NCBI RefSeq assembly: GCF_023023025.1
Contig: NZ_CP095481.1
Span: forward strand, 8,941,001 to 9,005,000
From: Amycolatopsis sp. WQ 127309
Lineage (GTDB): Bacteria > Actinomycetota > Actinomycetes > Mycobacteriales > Pseudonocardiaceae
Length of the DNA stretch: 64,000 bases
Direction of reading: 5' to 3'
The notes below the pieces were generated by a model. That model was not told the origin of the DNA, ran no database searches, and saw only the letters and a list, made by a program, of their open reading frames with translations. Within the stretch, counting starts at the first letter, position 1. Every line of letters starts with the position of its first letter. This document shows, piece after piece, positions 1-10,635 of this stretch. Position numbers and translations under genes: made by a program.

Positions 1-1032
1 GGTGAGCCGGGTGTGCGGCGGGTACTCGATGTCGGGCAGGTACGCCGCGGCCTCCGGCTCGGCCAGGTGGTCGACGAGCTCGGCGGCCGGGGTGAACACC
101 GCCTCGGTCACGGTCAGCCCGCCCAGCCGCCGATCCGGCGACAGCGAGCCCGACCGGCGGAGGTTCCCGATCGCCTCGCGGATCCCTTCGTACAGCGTTT
201 CGGTGGTGAGCTCCCGCCGCGTCGCCGGATCACTCTCGTCGTCCTCCAACCGCTCCAGCGGGATCGCCATCGACCAGGCGTCGCGCCGGAAACCGGCCCC
301 CACGAACGGGTTGTAGCCCCGGTAGACCACCAGCGGCGCGCCGGGCACGCCGGCGAACTCGTCACCGCGCTGGTACCGGGCGAGCTGGTCGCGGAAGTCT
401 TCGGTGAACAGCCCGGTGAGGCTGCCGCTGTCGGCCGCGGGGGCGGCGTGGCGCTTGAAGCGCGTCGTCAGCAGGTTCCACAGGGACCAGCGCTCGAGCG
501 TGACGATCACCAGCACGACCAGGGCCAGCACGACACCGATGACGGTCCGGGCGGTGTCACCGCCCGTCGACGACGGCTCGTAGTCGTCGTAGTACCGGGA
601 GGAGGACCGGCTCCCGGAATCGAAGAACTCGCCCGCGTAGGGCAGCAGCACCGCCACGGCCAGGACGGCGAGGCCGAAGCCGATCACGATCTTCGGGTTG
701 ATCGACCGCTGCGGCGCGTACCCGGCTTTCCCCGAACGCGCGACCACCAGGACGACCGACAGCACGATCCAGCCGTAGAGCAGCGGGTTGTCCCACGACA
801 GCCCGACGACGATGGCCATCAGCAGCACCAGCAGGCCGTCGTAGTTCTTCCGGCGGGCCCGCGCCCGCACCGCCTCCGTGAGCACGCGGCCCGCGTCGAG
901 CCCCGTCGACGGCGGCACCGGACGGGTGGGCTCGACGAGGAACTCGGTGATCGCCCGTTTGCTGTAGCCGGGGTCGAGGTAGGACGCCGCGCACAGGTAG
1001 CGCGTGGTGTCGTCGGCCGTGCCTGAGGACAT
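1..1032 (-). CDS. Putative multi-span membrane protein (3' end outside window)
   Basis: The reading frame opens with ATG at 1032 and is still open at base 1, so at least 344 residues are present and the C-terminus is missing. A soluble N-terminal part of about 65 residues is followed by hydrophobic segments at roughly residues 68-100, 115-135 and 155-175. After these comes a long polar C-terminal region, probably facing one side of the membrane. I recognise no catalytic motif or named family. It lies downstream of rel on the same strand, separated by about 285 bases, so it may be a separate transcription unit. Function unknown. Confidence 0.75.
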   Translation of the reverse strand, partial: MSSGTADDTTRYLCAASYLDPGYSKRAITEFLVEPTRPVPPSTGLDAGRVLTEAVRARARRKNYDGLLVLLMAIVVGLSWDNPLLYGWIVLSVVLVVARSGKAGYAPQRSINPKIVIGFGLAVLAVAVLLPYAGEFFDSGSRSSSRYYDDYEPSSTGGDTARTVIGVVLALVVLVIVTLERWSLWNLLTTRFKRHAAPAADSGSLTGLFTEDFRDQLARYQRGDEFAGVPGAPLVVYRGYNPFVGAGFRRDAWSMAIPLERLEDDESDPATRRELTTETLYEGIREAIGNLRRSGSLSPDRRLGGLTVTEAVFTPAAELVDHLAEPEAAAYLPDIEYPPHTRLT

Positions 1033-1317
1033 TGCTGCTCCCTCGCGTTTCCGGAGGGTCGAGGCCGGGCGCACCGCTTCCGGACGGCTCCCTCACCTGC
1101 AATTTGCCGACCGTAGCATGCACTCGAAGAACGCGGCACCGTATTTCCCGGGCCGGTTCCGGAAACCCGCCGGAAATGGGCGCGGTCGCGGATTCCGGGA
1201 ATGGGCCGGACCGGCATTCGACAATTTCTTCGCGCCCGGCCGAAAAGATCACGGTATGTCCATTGTGGACAGTCCAGGCGAGTCGGCGGCCCCTGCCGCT
1301 CCGGTCGTGAGCGCGCG

Positions 1318-3672
1318 CTAGGACGCCGACGTCACGCGGTAGACGTCGTAGACGCCTTCCACGCCGCGGACCACCTTGAGGACGTGGCCCAGGTGCTTCG
1401 GGTCGCCCATCTCGAACGAGAAGCGGCTGACCGCGACCCGGTCGCGGGACGTCGTCACCGAGGCCGACAGGATGTTGACCTTCTCGTCGGCCAGCACCTT
1501 CGTCACGTCCGAGAGCAGGCGGTGCCGGTCGAGGGCCTCGACCTGGATGGCCACCAGGAACACCGACGACGCCGACGGCGCCCACTCGACCTCGACCAGC
1601 CGCTCGGGCTGGGACTGCAGGTCGCCGGCGTTGGTGCAGTCGGTGCGGTGCACCGAAACGCCGCCGCCGCGGGTCACGAAGCCGAGGATCTCGTCGCCCG
1701 GCACCGGGGTGCAGCAGCGGGCCAGCTTCGCCCAGACGTCGCTCGCGCCCTTGACCACGACGCCGACGTCGTTGGAGCCGCGGCGCCGGGTGACGGTGGA
1801 CGGCGTCGCGCGCTCGGCGAGCTCCTCCTCCGCCGCGTCGACGCCGCCGATGAGCGCGACCAGGCGCTGCACGACGTGCTTGGCGCTGGTGTGGCCCTCC
1901 CCCACCGCCGCGTACAGCGACGAGATGTCGGCGTGGCGCAGCTCGGTGGCGATCGAGCCCATCGACTCCGCGGAGACCAGCCGCTGGATCGGCAGGCCGA
2001 CCTTGCGGATCTCCTTGGTGATCGCTTCCTTGCCGCCTTCGATCGCCTCGTCGCGGCGTTCCTTGGCGAACCACTGCCGGATCTTCGCGCGCGCCTTCGG
2101 CGAACCCGCGAACTGCAGCCAGTCGCGGCTCGGGCCGGCGTTCTCCGCCTTCGAGGTGAAGATCTCGACGACTTCGCCGTTTTCCAGCTTGCGTTCCAGC
2201 GCGACCAGGCGGCCGTTGACGCGGGCGCCGATGCAGCGGTGCCCGACCTCGGTGTGCACGGCGTAGGCGAAGTCGACCGGCGTCGACTCGACGGGCAGCG
2301 TGATCACGTCGCCCTTCGGCGTGAACACGAAGATCTCGCGCGCGGCCAGCTCGTAGCGCAGCGACTCGAGGAAGTCGCCCGGGTCCGCCGCTTCCCGCTG
2401 CCAGTCGAGGAGCTGGCGCATCCACGCCATCTCGTCGACGTCCACGGCGTTGCCGTTGTGCGTGCCCTTGGTTTCCTTGTACCGCCAGTGCGCGGCGATG
2501 CCGTACTCGGCGGTGCGGTGCATCTCGTAGGTGCGGATCTGCACCTCGAGGGGCTTGCCGTCCGGGCCGATCACCGTGGTGTGCAGCGACTGGTAGACGC
2601 TGAAGCGCGGCTGCGCGATGTAGTCCTTGAAGCGCCCGGGAACCGGCTGCCACAGCGCGTGGACGACGCCCATCGCCGCGTAGCAGTCGCGGACGTCCTC
2701 GACCAGGATCCGCACGCCGACCAGGTCGTGGATGTCGTCCAGGTCGCGGCCGCGGACGATCATCTTCTGGTGGATCGAGTAGTAGTGCTTCGGCCGGCCC
2801 TCGACCTTCGCGGTGATCCGCGACGACACGAGGTTGCTGGTCAGGTCGGTGATGACCGAGCGCAGGTAGATGTCGCGCGAGGGCGCCCGGTCGGCGACCA
2901 GGCGCACGATCTCGTCGTACTTCTTCGGCTGCAGGATCGCGAACGCGAGGTCCTCCAGCTCCCACTTCACGGTGGCCATGCCGAGACGGTGGGCCAGCGG
3001 GGCGAGGACCTCGAGGGTCTCGCGCGCCTTGCGGGCCTGCTTCTCCGGCGGCAGGAAGCGCATCGTGCGCATGTTGTGCAGCCGGTCGGCGAGCTTGATG
3101 ACCAGCACCCGCGGGTCCTTGGCCATCGCGATGACCATCTTGCGGATGGTCTCGGCCTCGGCGGACGTGCCGAGCTTGACCTTGTCCAGCTTCGTGACGC
3201 CGTCGACCAGCTCGGCGACCTTCTCGCCGAAGTCGGCCTTCAGGCTCTCGACGGCGTAGCCGGTGTCCTCGACCGTGTCGTGCAGCAGCGCCGCGACCAG
3301 CGTCGTGGTGTCCATGCCCAGCTCGGCGAGGATCGTGGCGACGGCCAGGGGGTGCGTGATGTACGGGTCGCCGGACTTGCGCCGCTGGCTCCGGTGCAGC
3401 TCCTCGGCGACGTCGTAGGCGCGCTGCAGCAGCCCGAGGTCGCCGTTGGGGTGCAGCTCGCGGTGGATGACCGCGAGGGGTTCCAGGACCTGCTTGACCG
3501 GGGCGGCGCGCTGGGCGGTGATCCGCCGCGCGAGACGGGCGCGCACCCGCCGGGTGGCGGACGGGTTCGGGGCCGCGCCGTTCGGCTTCGGCGACGCGGG
3601 CTGTGCCGCCGCCTGCCCGTTCTGCGGGGCGCCCTCTTGAGCGGGCACCGCGGCGTCGAGCTCCTGGCTCAC
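1318..3672 (-). CDS. rel: Bifunctional (p)ppGpp synthetase/hydrolase Rel
   Basis: This is the long RelA/SpoT homologue that makes and degrades (p)ppGpp in the stringent response. The 784-residue product has an HD hydrolase domain (HDTVEDTG near residue 105) and a synthetase domain containing [24 protein letters not shown] domain ([20 protein letters not shown]), a helical zinc-finger/RIS region and a C-terminal ACT domain follow. The RFKD motif is the one found in bifunctional enzymes, not the EFDD of synthetase-only RelA. The GTG start at 3672 is preceded by AGGAGG at good spacing; an upstream in-frame ATG has no comparable site. It lies downstream of secDF-apt, the usual actinobacterial order. 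Confidence 0.96.
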   Translation of the reverse strand: MSQELDAAVPAQEGAPQNGQAAAQPASPKPNGAAPNPSATRRVRARLARRITAQRAAPVKQVLEPLAVIHRELHPNGDLGLLQRAYDVAEELHRSQRRKSGDPYITHPLAVATILAELGMDTTTLVAALLHDTVEDTGYAVESLKADFGEKVAELVDGVTKLDKVKLGTSAEAETIRKMVIAMAKDPRVLVIKLADRLHNMRTMRFLPPEKQARKARETLEVLAPLAHRLGMATVKWELEDLAFAILQPKKYDEIVRLVADRAPSRDIYLRSVITDLTSNLVSSRITAKVEGRPKHYYSIHQKMIVRGRDLDDIHDLVGVRILVEDVRDCYAAMGVVHALWQPVPGRFKDYIAQPRFSVYQSLHTTVIGPDGKPLEVQIRTYEMHRTAEYGIAAHWRYKETKGTHNGNAVDVDEMAWMRQLLDWQREAADPGDFLESLRYELAAREIFVFTPKGDVITLPVESTPVDFAYAVHTEVGHRCIGARVNGRLVALERKLENGEVVEIFTSKAENAGPSRDWLQFAGSPKARAKIRQWFAKERRDEAIEGGKEAITKEIRKVGLPIQRLVSAESMGSIATELRHADISSLYAAVGEGHTSAKHVVQRLVALIGGVDAAEEELAERATPSTVTRRRGSNDVGVVVKGASDVWAKLARCCTPVPGDEILGFVTRGGGVSVHRTDCTNAGDLQSQPERLVEVEWAPSASSVFLVAIQVEALDRHRLLSDVTKVLADEKVNILSASVTTSRDRVAVSRFSFEMGDPKHLGHVLKVVRGVEGVYDVYRVTSAS

Positions 3673-3841
3673 CCGCACCTCCTGCTGCTCGTGCGGCCTT
3701 CGAACCCCCAGGGTAGCCGCTCGGTCCTGCGACCCCGCCGGGTGCGCCCGTTCCGGGTGATCCGGACGGCCGTAGAGCCCGCTGACCTGCGGATTCACCC
3801 GATCGCCGGATCGACGCGGGCGTGTCGCTCACCGCAACCGG

Positions 3842-3942
3842 CCGAAGCCGTGGCTCGCGTGATCAAAGCCGTGACTCGCGTGACCGGACCCGTCATCAAC
3901 GTGATCGAGGCCGGAACTCGTGAGTTCCGGCCTCGATCACGT
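3842..3942. repeat. Intergenic palindromic repeat, family A (copy 1)
   Basis: Between rel and apt, blocks resembling GCCGTGRCTCGCGTGATC are repeated. They end in a perfect inverted repeat with 21-base arms at 3899-3919 and 3922-3942 and a two-base loop. The same modular words occur at 20790-20891. It could terminate apt transcripts, but the modular repetition looks like a dispersed repeat element. No U-tract follows. Confidence 0.75.
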
Positions 3943-3974
3943 GAAATCCGTCCGGGATCACGCGGGTTACGGGT

Positions 3975-4493
3975 TCAGCAGACCCGCAGTGCGTGGATCT
4001 TCCGGTCCCCCAGCACCTGACGGCCGCCGAGGGCCGCCAGTTCCAGGACCACCGAGACGCTGTCGACGACCGCGCCCGCGTCTTCCAGGAGCTTGCCGGT
4101 CGCCGCGACCGTGCCGCCCGTGGCCAGGACGTCGTCCAGGATGGCGACGCGCTGGCCGGGGTGCACCACGCCCGCCGGCAGCTCGACCGTGGCCGTGCCG
4201 TACTCCAGCGCGTAGTCCACCCGGCCCGCGACCAGCGGGAGCTTGCCCGGCTTGCGGATCAGCACCACGCCGAGGCCGTGGGCGTACCCGACGGCCGCGG
4301 CGAGCAGGAATCCGCGGGCCTCCACGCCGGCGAGCGCCTCGACCCCAGGGTCGATGGTGCTCGCCAGCGCGTCGGTCACGGCCTTGAAGGCGCCGGCGTC
4401 CGCGAACATCGGGCTCAGGTCGCGGAACAGCACGCCGGGTTCGGGAAAGTCCGGCACCTCGGCGATCAGGCCGAGGGCCTTCTCCAGCTCCAC
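3975..4493 (-). CDS. apt: Adenine phosphoribosyltransferase
   Basis: This purine-salvage enzyme converts adenine and PRPP to AMP in the cytosol. The 172-residue product is of normal length. It carries the PRPP-binding signature VAILDDVLATGGT near residues 115-127 and the N-terminal FPEPGVLFRDLSP typical of Apt. The GTG start at 4493 lies two bases from the secF stop (TGACGTG), so translation is probably coupled to secF. Placement between secF and rel is the standard actinobacterial arrangement and links purine nucleotide pools with (p)ppGpp metabolism. Confidence 0.95.
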   Translation of the reverse strand: MELEKALGLIAEVPDFPEPGVLFRDLSPMFADAGAFKAVTDALASTIDPGVEALAGVEARGFLLAAAVGYAHGLGVVLIRKPGKLPLVAGRVDYALEYGTATVELPAGVVHPGQRVAILDDVLATGGTVAATGKLLEDAGAVVDSVSVVLELAALGGRQVLGDRKIHALRVC

Positions 4494-4494
4494 G

Positions 4495-5721
4495 TCAGCG
4501 CTTCCGCTTCCCGGCCGGCTTGCCCGCGGGACGCTGCTTCTGGATCCGGGCGGGCACGCTCGACGCGGCGGCGTACGCCTTCTCCTTGCGCAGCTCCGCC
4601 GCCAGGGCGTCGTCGTCCGAGGCGTCGAAGTTGCCGCTCGCGGCCTTGCGCTCCTGGTTGGCCCGGCGCTGCTGGACCCGCTCGGCCTGCTGCCGGTACT
4701 TCGGGTCGCGCATCTTGAAGTCGACCAGCAGCGGCGTCGCCAGTGCGACCGACGACAGGACGCCGACGATCGTGCCGGTGAGCTGCACGAGCGCCAGGTC
4801 CTGCAGCGTGCCCGAGCCCAGCAGCACGTACCCGACGATCAGCAGGCCGAGGATCGGCAGCAGCGCGATGAACGCGGTGTTGAACGACCGCATCAGGGTC
4901 TGGTTCAGCGCCAGGTTCGCGGCTTCGCCGAACGTGCGGCGGGTCAGCCCGAGCAGGCCGCGCGTGTTCTCGCGGACCTTGTCGAACACCACCACCGTGT
5001 CGTAGAGCGAGAACCCGAGGATCGTCAGCAGGCCGATCACCGTCGCCGGCGTGACCTCGAAACCGATCAGCGAATACACACCCGCGGTGACGAAGATGTC
5101 GTGCAGCAGCGAAACGAGGGCCGCCGACGCCATCCGCAGGTCGAAGTAGATCGCCAGGAAGATGACCACCGCGACGAGGAACACGATGAGGGCGATCAGC
5201 GCCTTCTGCGAGATCTCCCCGCCCCAGGACGCGCTGACCGCGCTGTCACTGATCGCCTGCACGCTCGGCTGCTTGTTGCTGCCGATCGGCCCCAGGTCCT
5301 GGAACAGGGTCTGCTTGAGCTTGGCGACGTCCGCCGCGTCCAGCGTCTCGGTGCGGATCTGGATGGTCGACGCGTCACCCGTGCCGACCTTCTGCGTCTC
5401 CGCGGCCGGGTGGCCGAGGGCCTTCTCGAACGAGACCTTGGCCTGGTCCTCGGTGATCACGCCGTGGACGCCGTTGGCCGGCATCTGCAGCTGCGTGCCG
5501 CCCTCGAACTCGATGCCGTAGTTGAAGCCGCGGAAGATCATCGACGCGAGGCACACGAGCACCAGCGCGGAGAAGAAGATGTACCAGCGCTTGCGCTTGC
5601 CGACGACGTCGAACGCACCGCTGCCGACGTAGAGACGACGGAAGATGCTGTCCTTCTTGCCGGGTTTCGCCGCGACCTTCATGTCGCCGTCGGCGTCCCT
5701 GCCCAGTTCTTCGACGCCCAC
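4495..5721 (-). CDS. secF: Protein translocase subunit SecF
   Basis: SecF, with SecD and YajC, uses the proton-motive force to help SecYEG release exported proteins. The product has 408 residues: a polar N-terminus, a first membrane span near residues 46-66, and a periplasmic-type P1 loop beginning FNYGIEFEGGTQ. Five further spans follow, including the conserved IGLLTILGFSLYDTVVVFDKVREN. A long basic, Ala/Lys/Arg-rich cytoplasmic tail closes the protein. The GTG start at 5721 sits in TGACGTG, directly after the secD stop, indicating translational coupling. Confidence 0.96.
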   Translation of the reverse strand: MGVEELGRDADGDMKVAAKPGKKDSIFRRLYVGSGAFDVVGKRKRWYIFFSALVLVCLASMIFRGFNYGIEFEGGTQLQMPANGVHGVITEDQAKVSFEKALGHPAAETQKVGTGDASTIQIRTETLDAADVAKLKQTLFQDLGPIGSNKQPSVQAISDSAVSASWGGEISQKALIALIVFLVAVVIFLAIYFDLRMASAALVSLLHDIFVTAGVYSLIGFEVTPATVIGLLTILGFSLYDTVVVFDKVRENTRGLLGLTRRTFGEAANLALNQTLMRSFNTAFIALLPILGLLIVGYVLLGSGTLQDLALVQLTGTIVGVLSSVALATPLLVDFKMRDPKYRQQAERVQQRRANQERKAASGNFDASDDDALAAELRKEKAYAAASSVPARIQKQRPAGKPAGKRKR

Positions 5722-5722
5722 G

Positions 5723-7528
5723 TCAGGCCTCCTTCACGTTCGCGCGGCCGACCGAGGTCGACTTGCGCTGCGAACCCACTTGCTGCACGGCACCCAGGCC
5801 CAGGTACTTGGGATTGGACAGGAACTTCGACTTCGACGTGGACGCGATCGCGACCAGCGGGTGCGTCACCAGGTAGACGATCACCAGGTCGAGCACCGTG
5901 GACATGCCCAGGGTGAACGCGAAGCCCTGGACGTCGCCGACCGCGATGATGTACAGGATCGCCGCGGCCAGGAAGCTCACCGCGTCCGAGGCCAGGATGG
6001 TGCGCTGGGCGCGGGTCCAGCCGCGCGGCACCGCGGACCGGAACGTCCGGCCCTCCCGGATCTCGTCCTTTATTCGTTCGAAGTAGATGACGAACGAGTC
6101 CGCCGTGATGCCGATGGCGATGATCAGGCCGGCGATGCCCGCCAGGTCCAGCGTGTAGCCGATCCAGCGCCCGAGCAGCACCAGCACCGCGAACACCAGC
6201 GAGAACGACAGCCCCAGCGACAGGATGGTGAGCACACCGAGCAGCCGGTAGTAGAACAGGCAGTAGATGAAGACGACCAGCAGGCCGATGCCGCCGGCGA
6301 TCAGGCCGGCCTGCAGCGACGCGAGGCCCAGCGTGGCCGACACCGTGGTCGCGTCCGAGGAAGCGAACGACAGCGGCAGCGAGCCGTACTTCAGGATGTC
6401 CGAGAGGTCCTTCGCCTCGGTCTGCGTGAACTTGCCGGTGATCTGGGTGTTGCCGTCCAGGATCGCGACCTGGATGTTCGGCGCGGACACGACCTGCGTG
6501 TCGAGCACGAACGCGGCCTGCTGGTTGGTGTTCTTCGAGGTGAAGTCCGCCCAGATCTTGGTGCCCTCGCTCTTGAAGCTGAGGTTCACCACCCACTGGC
6601 CGCGCTGCTGGTCGTAGCCCGAGCTCGAGTCGGCGATCTCGGTGCCCGGCAGGAACTCCGGCTCCAGCAGGTACTTGTACGTGTCGTGGTCACCGCAGGC
6701 GACCAGCGGCAGCTTGGGGTCGTCGTTGCCCTCGAGGGGGTCCTTGGCGTTCGGCGCGCAGGTGATCGCCGCCATCGCCTGGGCGACGAGCTCCTGGTTC
6801 GGGGTGCCGTCGGCGCCGATCATCTGCGGGTTCTGCCGGACGGCCTTCGCGGCCTGGATCTGCTTCGCGGTGTCGGCGTCGACCGAACCGTCCACCGGGG
6901 CCGGCGCCTGGCTCGTCGCGGGCGGCGGGGTGCTGCTGCTCGGCGGGGCCGGCGTGGTGCTCGGGGCCTGCGCGGGCGCGGCGGCGGGGGCACCGCCACC
7001 ACCGGCGGCCGGGCTGGATGGCGGGACGCTCGAACCGGCCGTCGGCGCGCCGGAGGACGCCGGGGGCGTGCTCGGGGCGCCCGACGTCGGGGCCTGCGTC
7101 CCGGTCGGGACGCCGGTCGGCGGCGTGGTCTGCGGGGGCACGACCGGCTGCGTCGCGTTGGCGACGACCTTCCGGAAGCCCAGCTTGGCCGTCTTGCCCA
7201 GGTTCTTCGCCTGGTCACCCTGCTCGCCGGGGACCGTGATCACGACGTTGTTGCCGTCGAGGAGGACCTCGGTGCCACCGACGCCGATCCCGTTGACGCG
7301 GCGCTCGATGATCTGGCGCGCCTGGTTCAGGGACTCCCGGGTCGGCTGGCCACCGTCCGGGGTGCGGGCGGTGAGCGTGACCCGGGTGCCGCCCTGCAGG
7401 TCGATGCCCAGCTTCGGGGTCGGCTTGTGGTTGCCGGTGAGGAACACCAGCGCGTACAGCACGATCACGATCAAGGCGAACAGGGCGAGATAGCGTCCCG
7501 GGCGGAGATGCCCGGCCGATGCTGCCAC
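5723..7528 (-). CDS. secD: Protein translocase subunit SecD
   Basis: SecD is the partner of SecF in the Sec translocon. The 601-residue product has an N-terminal span (about residues 13-30), the family motif GIDLQGGTRVTL near residue 41, a large extracytoplasmic domain, and a C-terminal six-span bundle with LDLAGIAGLIIAIGITADSFV. The GTG start at 7528 follows GAGGAG; a longer in-frame extension has no such site. Odd feature: residues of roughly 126-220 are a Pro/Thr/Ser/Ala-rich low-complexity insert inside the first periplasmic domain, which shorter homologues lack. Upstream neighbour is yajC. Confidence 0.96.
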   Translation of the reverse strand: MAASAGHLRPGRYLALFALIVIVLYALVFLTGNHKPTPKLGIDLQGGTRVTLTARTPDGGQPTRESLNQARQIIERRVNGIGVGGTEVLLDGNNVVITVPGEQGDQAKNLGKTAKLGFRKVVANATQPVVPPQTTPPTGVPTGTQAPTSGAPSTPPASSGAPTAGSSVPPSSPAAGGGGAPAAAPAQAPSTTPAPPSSSTPPPATSQAPAPVDGSVDADTAKQIQAAKAVRQNPQMIGADGTPNQELVAQAMAAITCAPNAKDPLEGNDDPKLPLVACGDHDTYKYLLEPEFLPGTEIADSSSGYDQQRGQWVVNLSFKSEGTKIWADFTSKNTNQQAAFVLDTQVVSAPNIQVAILDGNTQITGKFTQTEAKDLSDILKYGSLPLSFASSDATTVSATLGLASLQAGLIAGGIGLLVVFIYCLFYYRLLGVLTILSLGLSFSLVFAVLVLLGRWIGYTLDLAGIAGLIIAIGITADSFVIYFERIKDEIREGRTFRSAVPRGWTRAQRTILASDAVSFLAAAILYIIAVGDVQGFAFTLGMSTVLDLVIVYLVTHPLVAIASTSKSKFLSNPKYLGLGAVQQVGSQRKSTSVGRANVKEA

Positions 7529-7749
7529 GGTGCTTCGGTCTCCTCGGACTGGGTGGGAACCCCGACGTTGCGGTGCCCGCCCGGAGGGTTTCCGGGCCGG
7601 GACTGTGTGCGATTCACTCCCGGGCACGGGTATGACGGCGGACACGCACGCAGCACCGAGACACTACTCGGTGCTGCGTGAGCCCGGCGTTGCGGCCACA
7701 CCGACTTTCGTCGGGGGTTTCGCGCCCTGCCCGGGGTTGCCGCGGGGCC

Positions 7750-8160
7750 TTACTTCTTGCCGTGCTCCAGCGGGGGCGCGACCTGCGCGGTCGTGGCCGG
7801 CTCGTCGTCCTTGATGCCGGAGCCCGACTCGATGATCGACTCTTCGGCCGGCGCGTCCGACGACAGCTCGTCGGCCGGGGTCTCGTCGGTCTCGACGACC
7901 GGCTCGACCTTCTCGCGGACCGCGAGGCGCAGCCAGGTGGTGACGACGCCGGGGGCGATCTCGATGTCGATGGTGTTGTCGCCCGAGGTGTCGGCGACGG
8001 TGCCGTAAAGACCGGAAGTGGTCATCACGCGGTCACCGGGCGCCAGGCTGCTCTGCAGGTCCTGCTGCGCCGCCTGCTGCTTCTTCTGCTTGCGCGAGCT
8101 CATCACCAGCGGCACGGCGAGGACGAGCACGAGCAGCAGTGGCAGCAAAAGGTTTTGCAT
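7750..8160 (-). CDS. yajC: Preprotein translocase accessory subunit YajC
   Basis: This is a small Sec accessory protein of 136 residues with a single N-terminal membrane span (MQNLLLPLLLVLVLAVPLV). A polar stretch SSRKQKKQQ and the conserved core LAPGDRVMTTSGLYGTV follow. The acidic C-terminal tail is longer than in most YajC proteins and ends near 7750. The ATG at 8160 places the start exactly at the membrane segment; the upstream in-frame extension adds a non-membrane region and is unlikely. It precedes secD on the same strand after a gap of about 220 bases. Confidence 0.93.
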   Translation of the reverse strand: MQNLLLPLLLVLVLAVPLVMSSRKQKKQQAAQQDLQSSLAPGDRVMTTSGLYGTVADTSGDNTIDIEIAPGVVTTWLRLAVREKVEPVVETDETPADELSSDAPAEESIIESGSGIKDDEPATTAQVAPPLEHGKK

Positions 8161-8280
8161 GATTCTCCGTTCGACGGACTCCGGGCCCAGCCGAAATGTC
8201 CGGTTTTTGGGTGGTGTGCTCCTGCCAAGTGTGCCAGGTACCGGCGCGGACGCCAGCACCCACCCGCCGGTACGGGCCGC

Positions 8281-9354
8281 TCAGTCCTGCGCGAACGGCG
8301 CCGATCCGCCCTGGTCGGGGCGCCCCGGGTGGTCGGCGGGGGGCACCAGACCGAGGTGTTCCCACGCGGTCGCGGTGGCGACCCGGCCACGCGGGGTGCG
8401 GGCGAGCATACCGGCGCGCACGAGGTAGGGCTCACACACCTCTTCCACGGTGGTCGCCTCCTCCCCCACGGCGACCGCCAGGGTCGAGATGCCGACCGGA
8501 CCGCCGCCGAACGACTTGGTCAGCGCGGTGAGCACCGCCCGGTCGAGCCGGTCGAGGCCCAGCTCGTCGACGTCGTAGACGGCCAGCGCGGCCCGGGCGA
8601 TCCCGACCGTCACCTTGCCGTCGGCGCGGACCTCGGCGTAGTCGCGGACGCGCCGGAGCAGCCGGTTGGCGATCCGGGGCGTGCCCCGCGAGCGGCCGGC
8701 GATCTCCTGGCAGCCGTCGCGGTCGATCGGGATGTCGAGGATCGTCGCGGCCCGCCGGACAATCAGCTCCAGCTCGGTGTCGCTGTAGAACTCCATCTGG
8801 CCGGTGAAGCCGAACCGGTCGCGCAGCGGGCCGGTCAGCGAGCCGGACCGGGTGGTCGCCCCGACCAGCGTGAACGGTGCGATCTCCAGCGGGATGCTCG
8901 TGGCGCCCGGGCCCTTGCCGACCACGACGTCGACCCGGAAGTCCTCCATCGCCAGGTAGAGCATCTCCTCGGCGGGGCGGGCGATCCGGTGGATCTCGTC
9001 GATGAACAGGACGTCGCCGGGCGCGAGGTTGGACAGCATCGCGGCGAGGTCGCCGGCCCGTTCCAGGGCCGGCCCGGAGGTGATCCTGAGCGCCGCGCCC
9101 AGCTCGGCCGCGACGATCATCGCCATCGACGTCTTGCCCAGCCCGGGCGGGCCGGACAGCAGGACGTGGTCGGGCGGCACCCCGCGGCGCCGCGCGCTCT
9201 CCAGCACCAGTTCCAGCTGCTCGCGCACGCGCGGCTGGCCGACGAACTCGTCGAGCCGCCGGGGCCGCAGCGTGCCCTCGACGTTCTCCTCGCCGGTCTG
9301 GGCCCACGCCGAGAGGGCGTCGTCCTCTTCCTCGGTCACGGCGTCATGGTCCAT
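8281..9354 (-). CDS. ruvB: Holliday junction branch-migration helicase RuvB
   Basis: RuvB is the AAA+ motor that, with RuvA, drives branch migration of Holliday junctions. The 357-residue product shows the RuvB N-terminal motif [11 protein letters not shown], Walker [10 protein letters not shown] (about residues 68-76), Walker [10 protein letters not shown] and the arginine-finger/sensor region [19 protein letters not shown] winged-helix C-terminus ends the protein. I chose ATG at 9354; a TTG immediately upstream (9357) would add one residue. The gene follows ruvA after nine bases or less and closes the ruvCAB operon. Confidence 0.96.
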   Translation of the reverse strand: MDHDAVTEEEDDALSAWAQTGEENVEGTLRPRRLDEFVGQPRVREQLELVLESARRRGVPPDHVLLSGPPGLGKTSMAMIVAAELGAALRITSGPALERAGDLAAMLSNLAPGDVLFIDEIHRIARPAEEMLYLAMEDFRVDVVVGKGPGATSIPLEIAPFTLVGATTRSGSLTGPLRDRFGFTGQMEFYSDTELELIVRRAATILDIPIDRDGCQEIAGRSRGTPRIANRLLRRVRDYAEVRADGKVTVGIARAALAVYDVDELGLDRLDRAVLTALTKSFGGGPVGISTLAVAVGEEATTVEEVCEPYLVRAGMLARTPRGRVATATAWEHLGLVPPADHPGRPDQGGSAPFAQD

Positions 9355-9363
9355 CAAGGCGTC

Positions 9364-9957
9364 CTACCGCTTCCGGCCGAGGGTGGTCAGCGAAGCGCGC
9401 AGCACGCTGGCCGTCGTGTGGTCGTCGCCGTCGGCGAGCACCTTGTCCACGGCCAGCTCGGCCTGCTTCGCCGGGAACCCGAGCCCGGCCAGCGCCTCGA
9501 CGACCTCCGCGCGCAACGCGCCGGGTGCCGTCACGGCCGGCGCGTCGCCGGAGCCGAGCGCGGTGACCTTGTCGCGCAGCTCCAGGGTGAGCCGCTCGGC
9601 GCCCTTGCGGCCGATGCCGGGCACCGAGGTGAGCACGGTGATGTTGCCTTCGACCAGCGCGCCGCGCAGCTTGCCGGGGTCGAGTACGGCGAGGGTGGCC
9701 AGCGCGAGCCGCGGCCCGATCCCGGACACCGTCTGCAGCAGCCCGAACAGCTCCCGCGCGTCGACGTCGGCGAACCCGAACAGCGTCAGCGAGTCCTCGC
9801 GCACGACCAGGGCGGTGTGCAGCCGGGTTTCCTCGCCGCGGCGCAGGGTGGCCAGGGTCGCCGGGGTGGCCTGCACGGCGAAGCCGACCCCGCCGACCTC
9901 GACCACGACGTGGTCCAGGGCGACCGACAGGACTTCTCCGCGTACCGACGAGATCAT
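9364..9957 (-). CDS. ruvA: Holliday junction branch-migration subunit RuvA
   Basis: RuvA binds four-way junctions and loads RuvB. The 197-residue product begins [12 protein letters not shown], the normal RuvA OB-fold start. It has the tandem helix-hairpin-helix segments [17 protein letters not shown] and [19 protein letters not shown], and a C-terminal RuvB-binding domain ([19 protein letters not shown]). The ATG at 9957 overlaps the ruvC stop in an ATGA arrangement, so translation is coupled. Length is typical for the family. Confidence 0.96.
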   Translation of the reverse strand: MISSVRGEVLSVALDHVVVEVGGVGFAVQATPATLATLRRGEETRLHTALVVREDSLTLFGFADVDARELFGLLQTVSGIGPRLALATLAVLDPGKLRGALVEGNITVLTSVPGIGRKGAERLTLELRDKVTALGSGDAPAVTAPGALRAEVVEALAGLGFPAKQAELAVDKVLADGDDHTTASVLRASLTTLGRKR

Positions 9958-10571
9958 CGTGCTGCTCCAGGCTTCTTCACGGCGGGCTGCACCGCCGGCT
10001 TCTTGACGGTGGCTTGTTTCGCGGCCGCGGCCAGCCGCAGTTTGTGCGTGCGGGCCATCTCGGCCGCGCGGGCTTCGGCCTCGGCGAGGCGGGCCCGCAT
10101 CGGCTCCCGCCACAGGTGGCAGATGGCGAGCGCGAGCGCGTCCGCGGCGTCGGCGGGGTGCGGCGCGACCTCGAGGTTCAGCAGCCGCATGACCATGGCC
10201 GTGACCTGGGCCTTGTCCGCCCGGCCCGAGCCGCTGACGGCCGCCTTGACCTCGCTGGGGGTGTGGAACACGACCGGCAGGCCCCGGCGCGCGGCGGCCA
10301 GCGCGACGACACCGCCGGCCTGGGCGGTGCCCATCGCGGTCCGGACGTTGTGCTGCGCGAAGACCCGTTCGACGGCGACCGCGGCCGGCTTGTACTTGTC
10401 CAGCCAGCGCTCGACCTCGTCGGAGATGCCGAGCAGGCGGTGCGCCAGATCCGCGTCGGGCGGCGTCCGCACGACGTCCACGGCCACGCACCGGACGGCC
10501 CGGCCCTTGCCGCCGTCGACCACGCCCAGCCCGCACCTGGTCAATCCGGGGTCGACCCCGAGCACCCGCAC
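9954..10571 (-). CDS. ruvC: Holliday junction resolvase RuvC
   Basis: RuvC is the structure-specific endonuclease that cuts Holliday junctions. The product has 205 residues with the retroviral-integrase-like fold. The first catalytic aspartate is in [16 protein letters not shown] (Asp7), a glutamate is in [20 protein letters not shown], and the carboxylate pair is in [13 protein letters not shown]. The start is GTG at 10571. The last about 35 residues form a Lys/Ala/Pro-rich tail longer than in enteric RuvC, as is common in actinobacteria. First gene of ruvCAB. Confidence 0.96.
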   Translation of the reverse strand: MRVLGVDPGLTRCGLGVVDGGKGRAVRCVAVDVVRTPPDADLAHRLLGISDEVERWLDKYKPAAVAVERVFAQHNVRTAMGTAQAGGVVALAAARRGLPVVFHTPSEVKAAVSGSGRADKAQVTAMVMRLLNLEVAPHPADAADALALAICHLWREPMRARLAEAEARAAEMARTHKLRLAAAAKQATVKKPAVQPAVKKPGAAR

Positions 10572-10635
10572 GCCGTTTCCCTCCCGCCGCGAACATCAGT
10601 TCGAGCCTGAGGCTACTGGGCACGGCTGCGGCAGG

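Noticed and set aside
1201..4020. Very long plus-strand open frame opposite rel
   Set aside because: Arg/Asp/Val-rich antisense frame with no family resemblance; the minus strand carries the clear Rel protein with all its domains.
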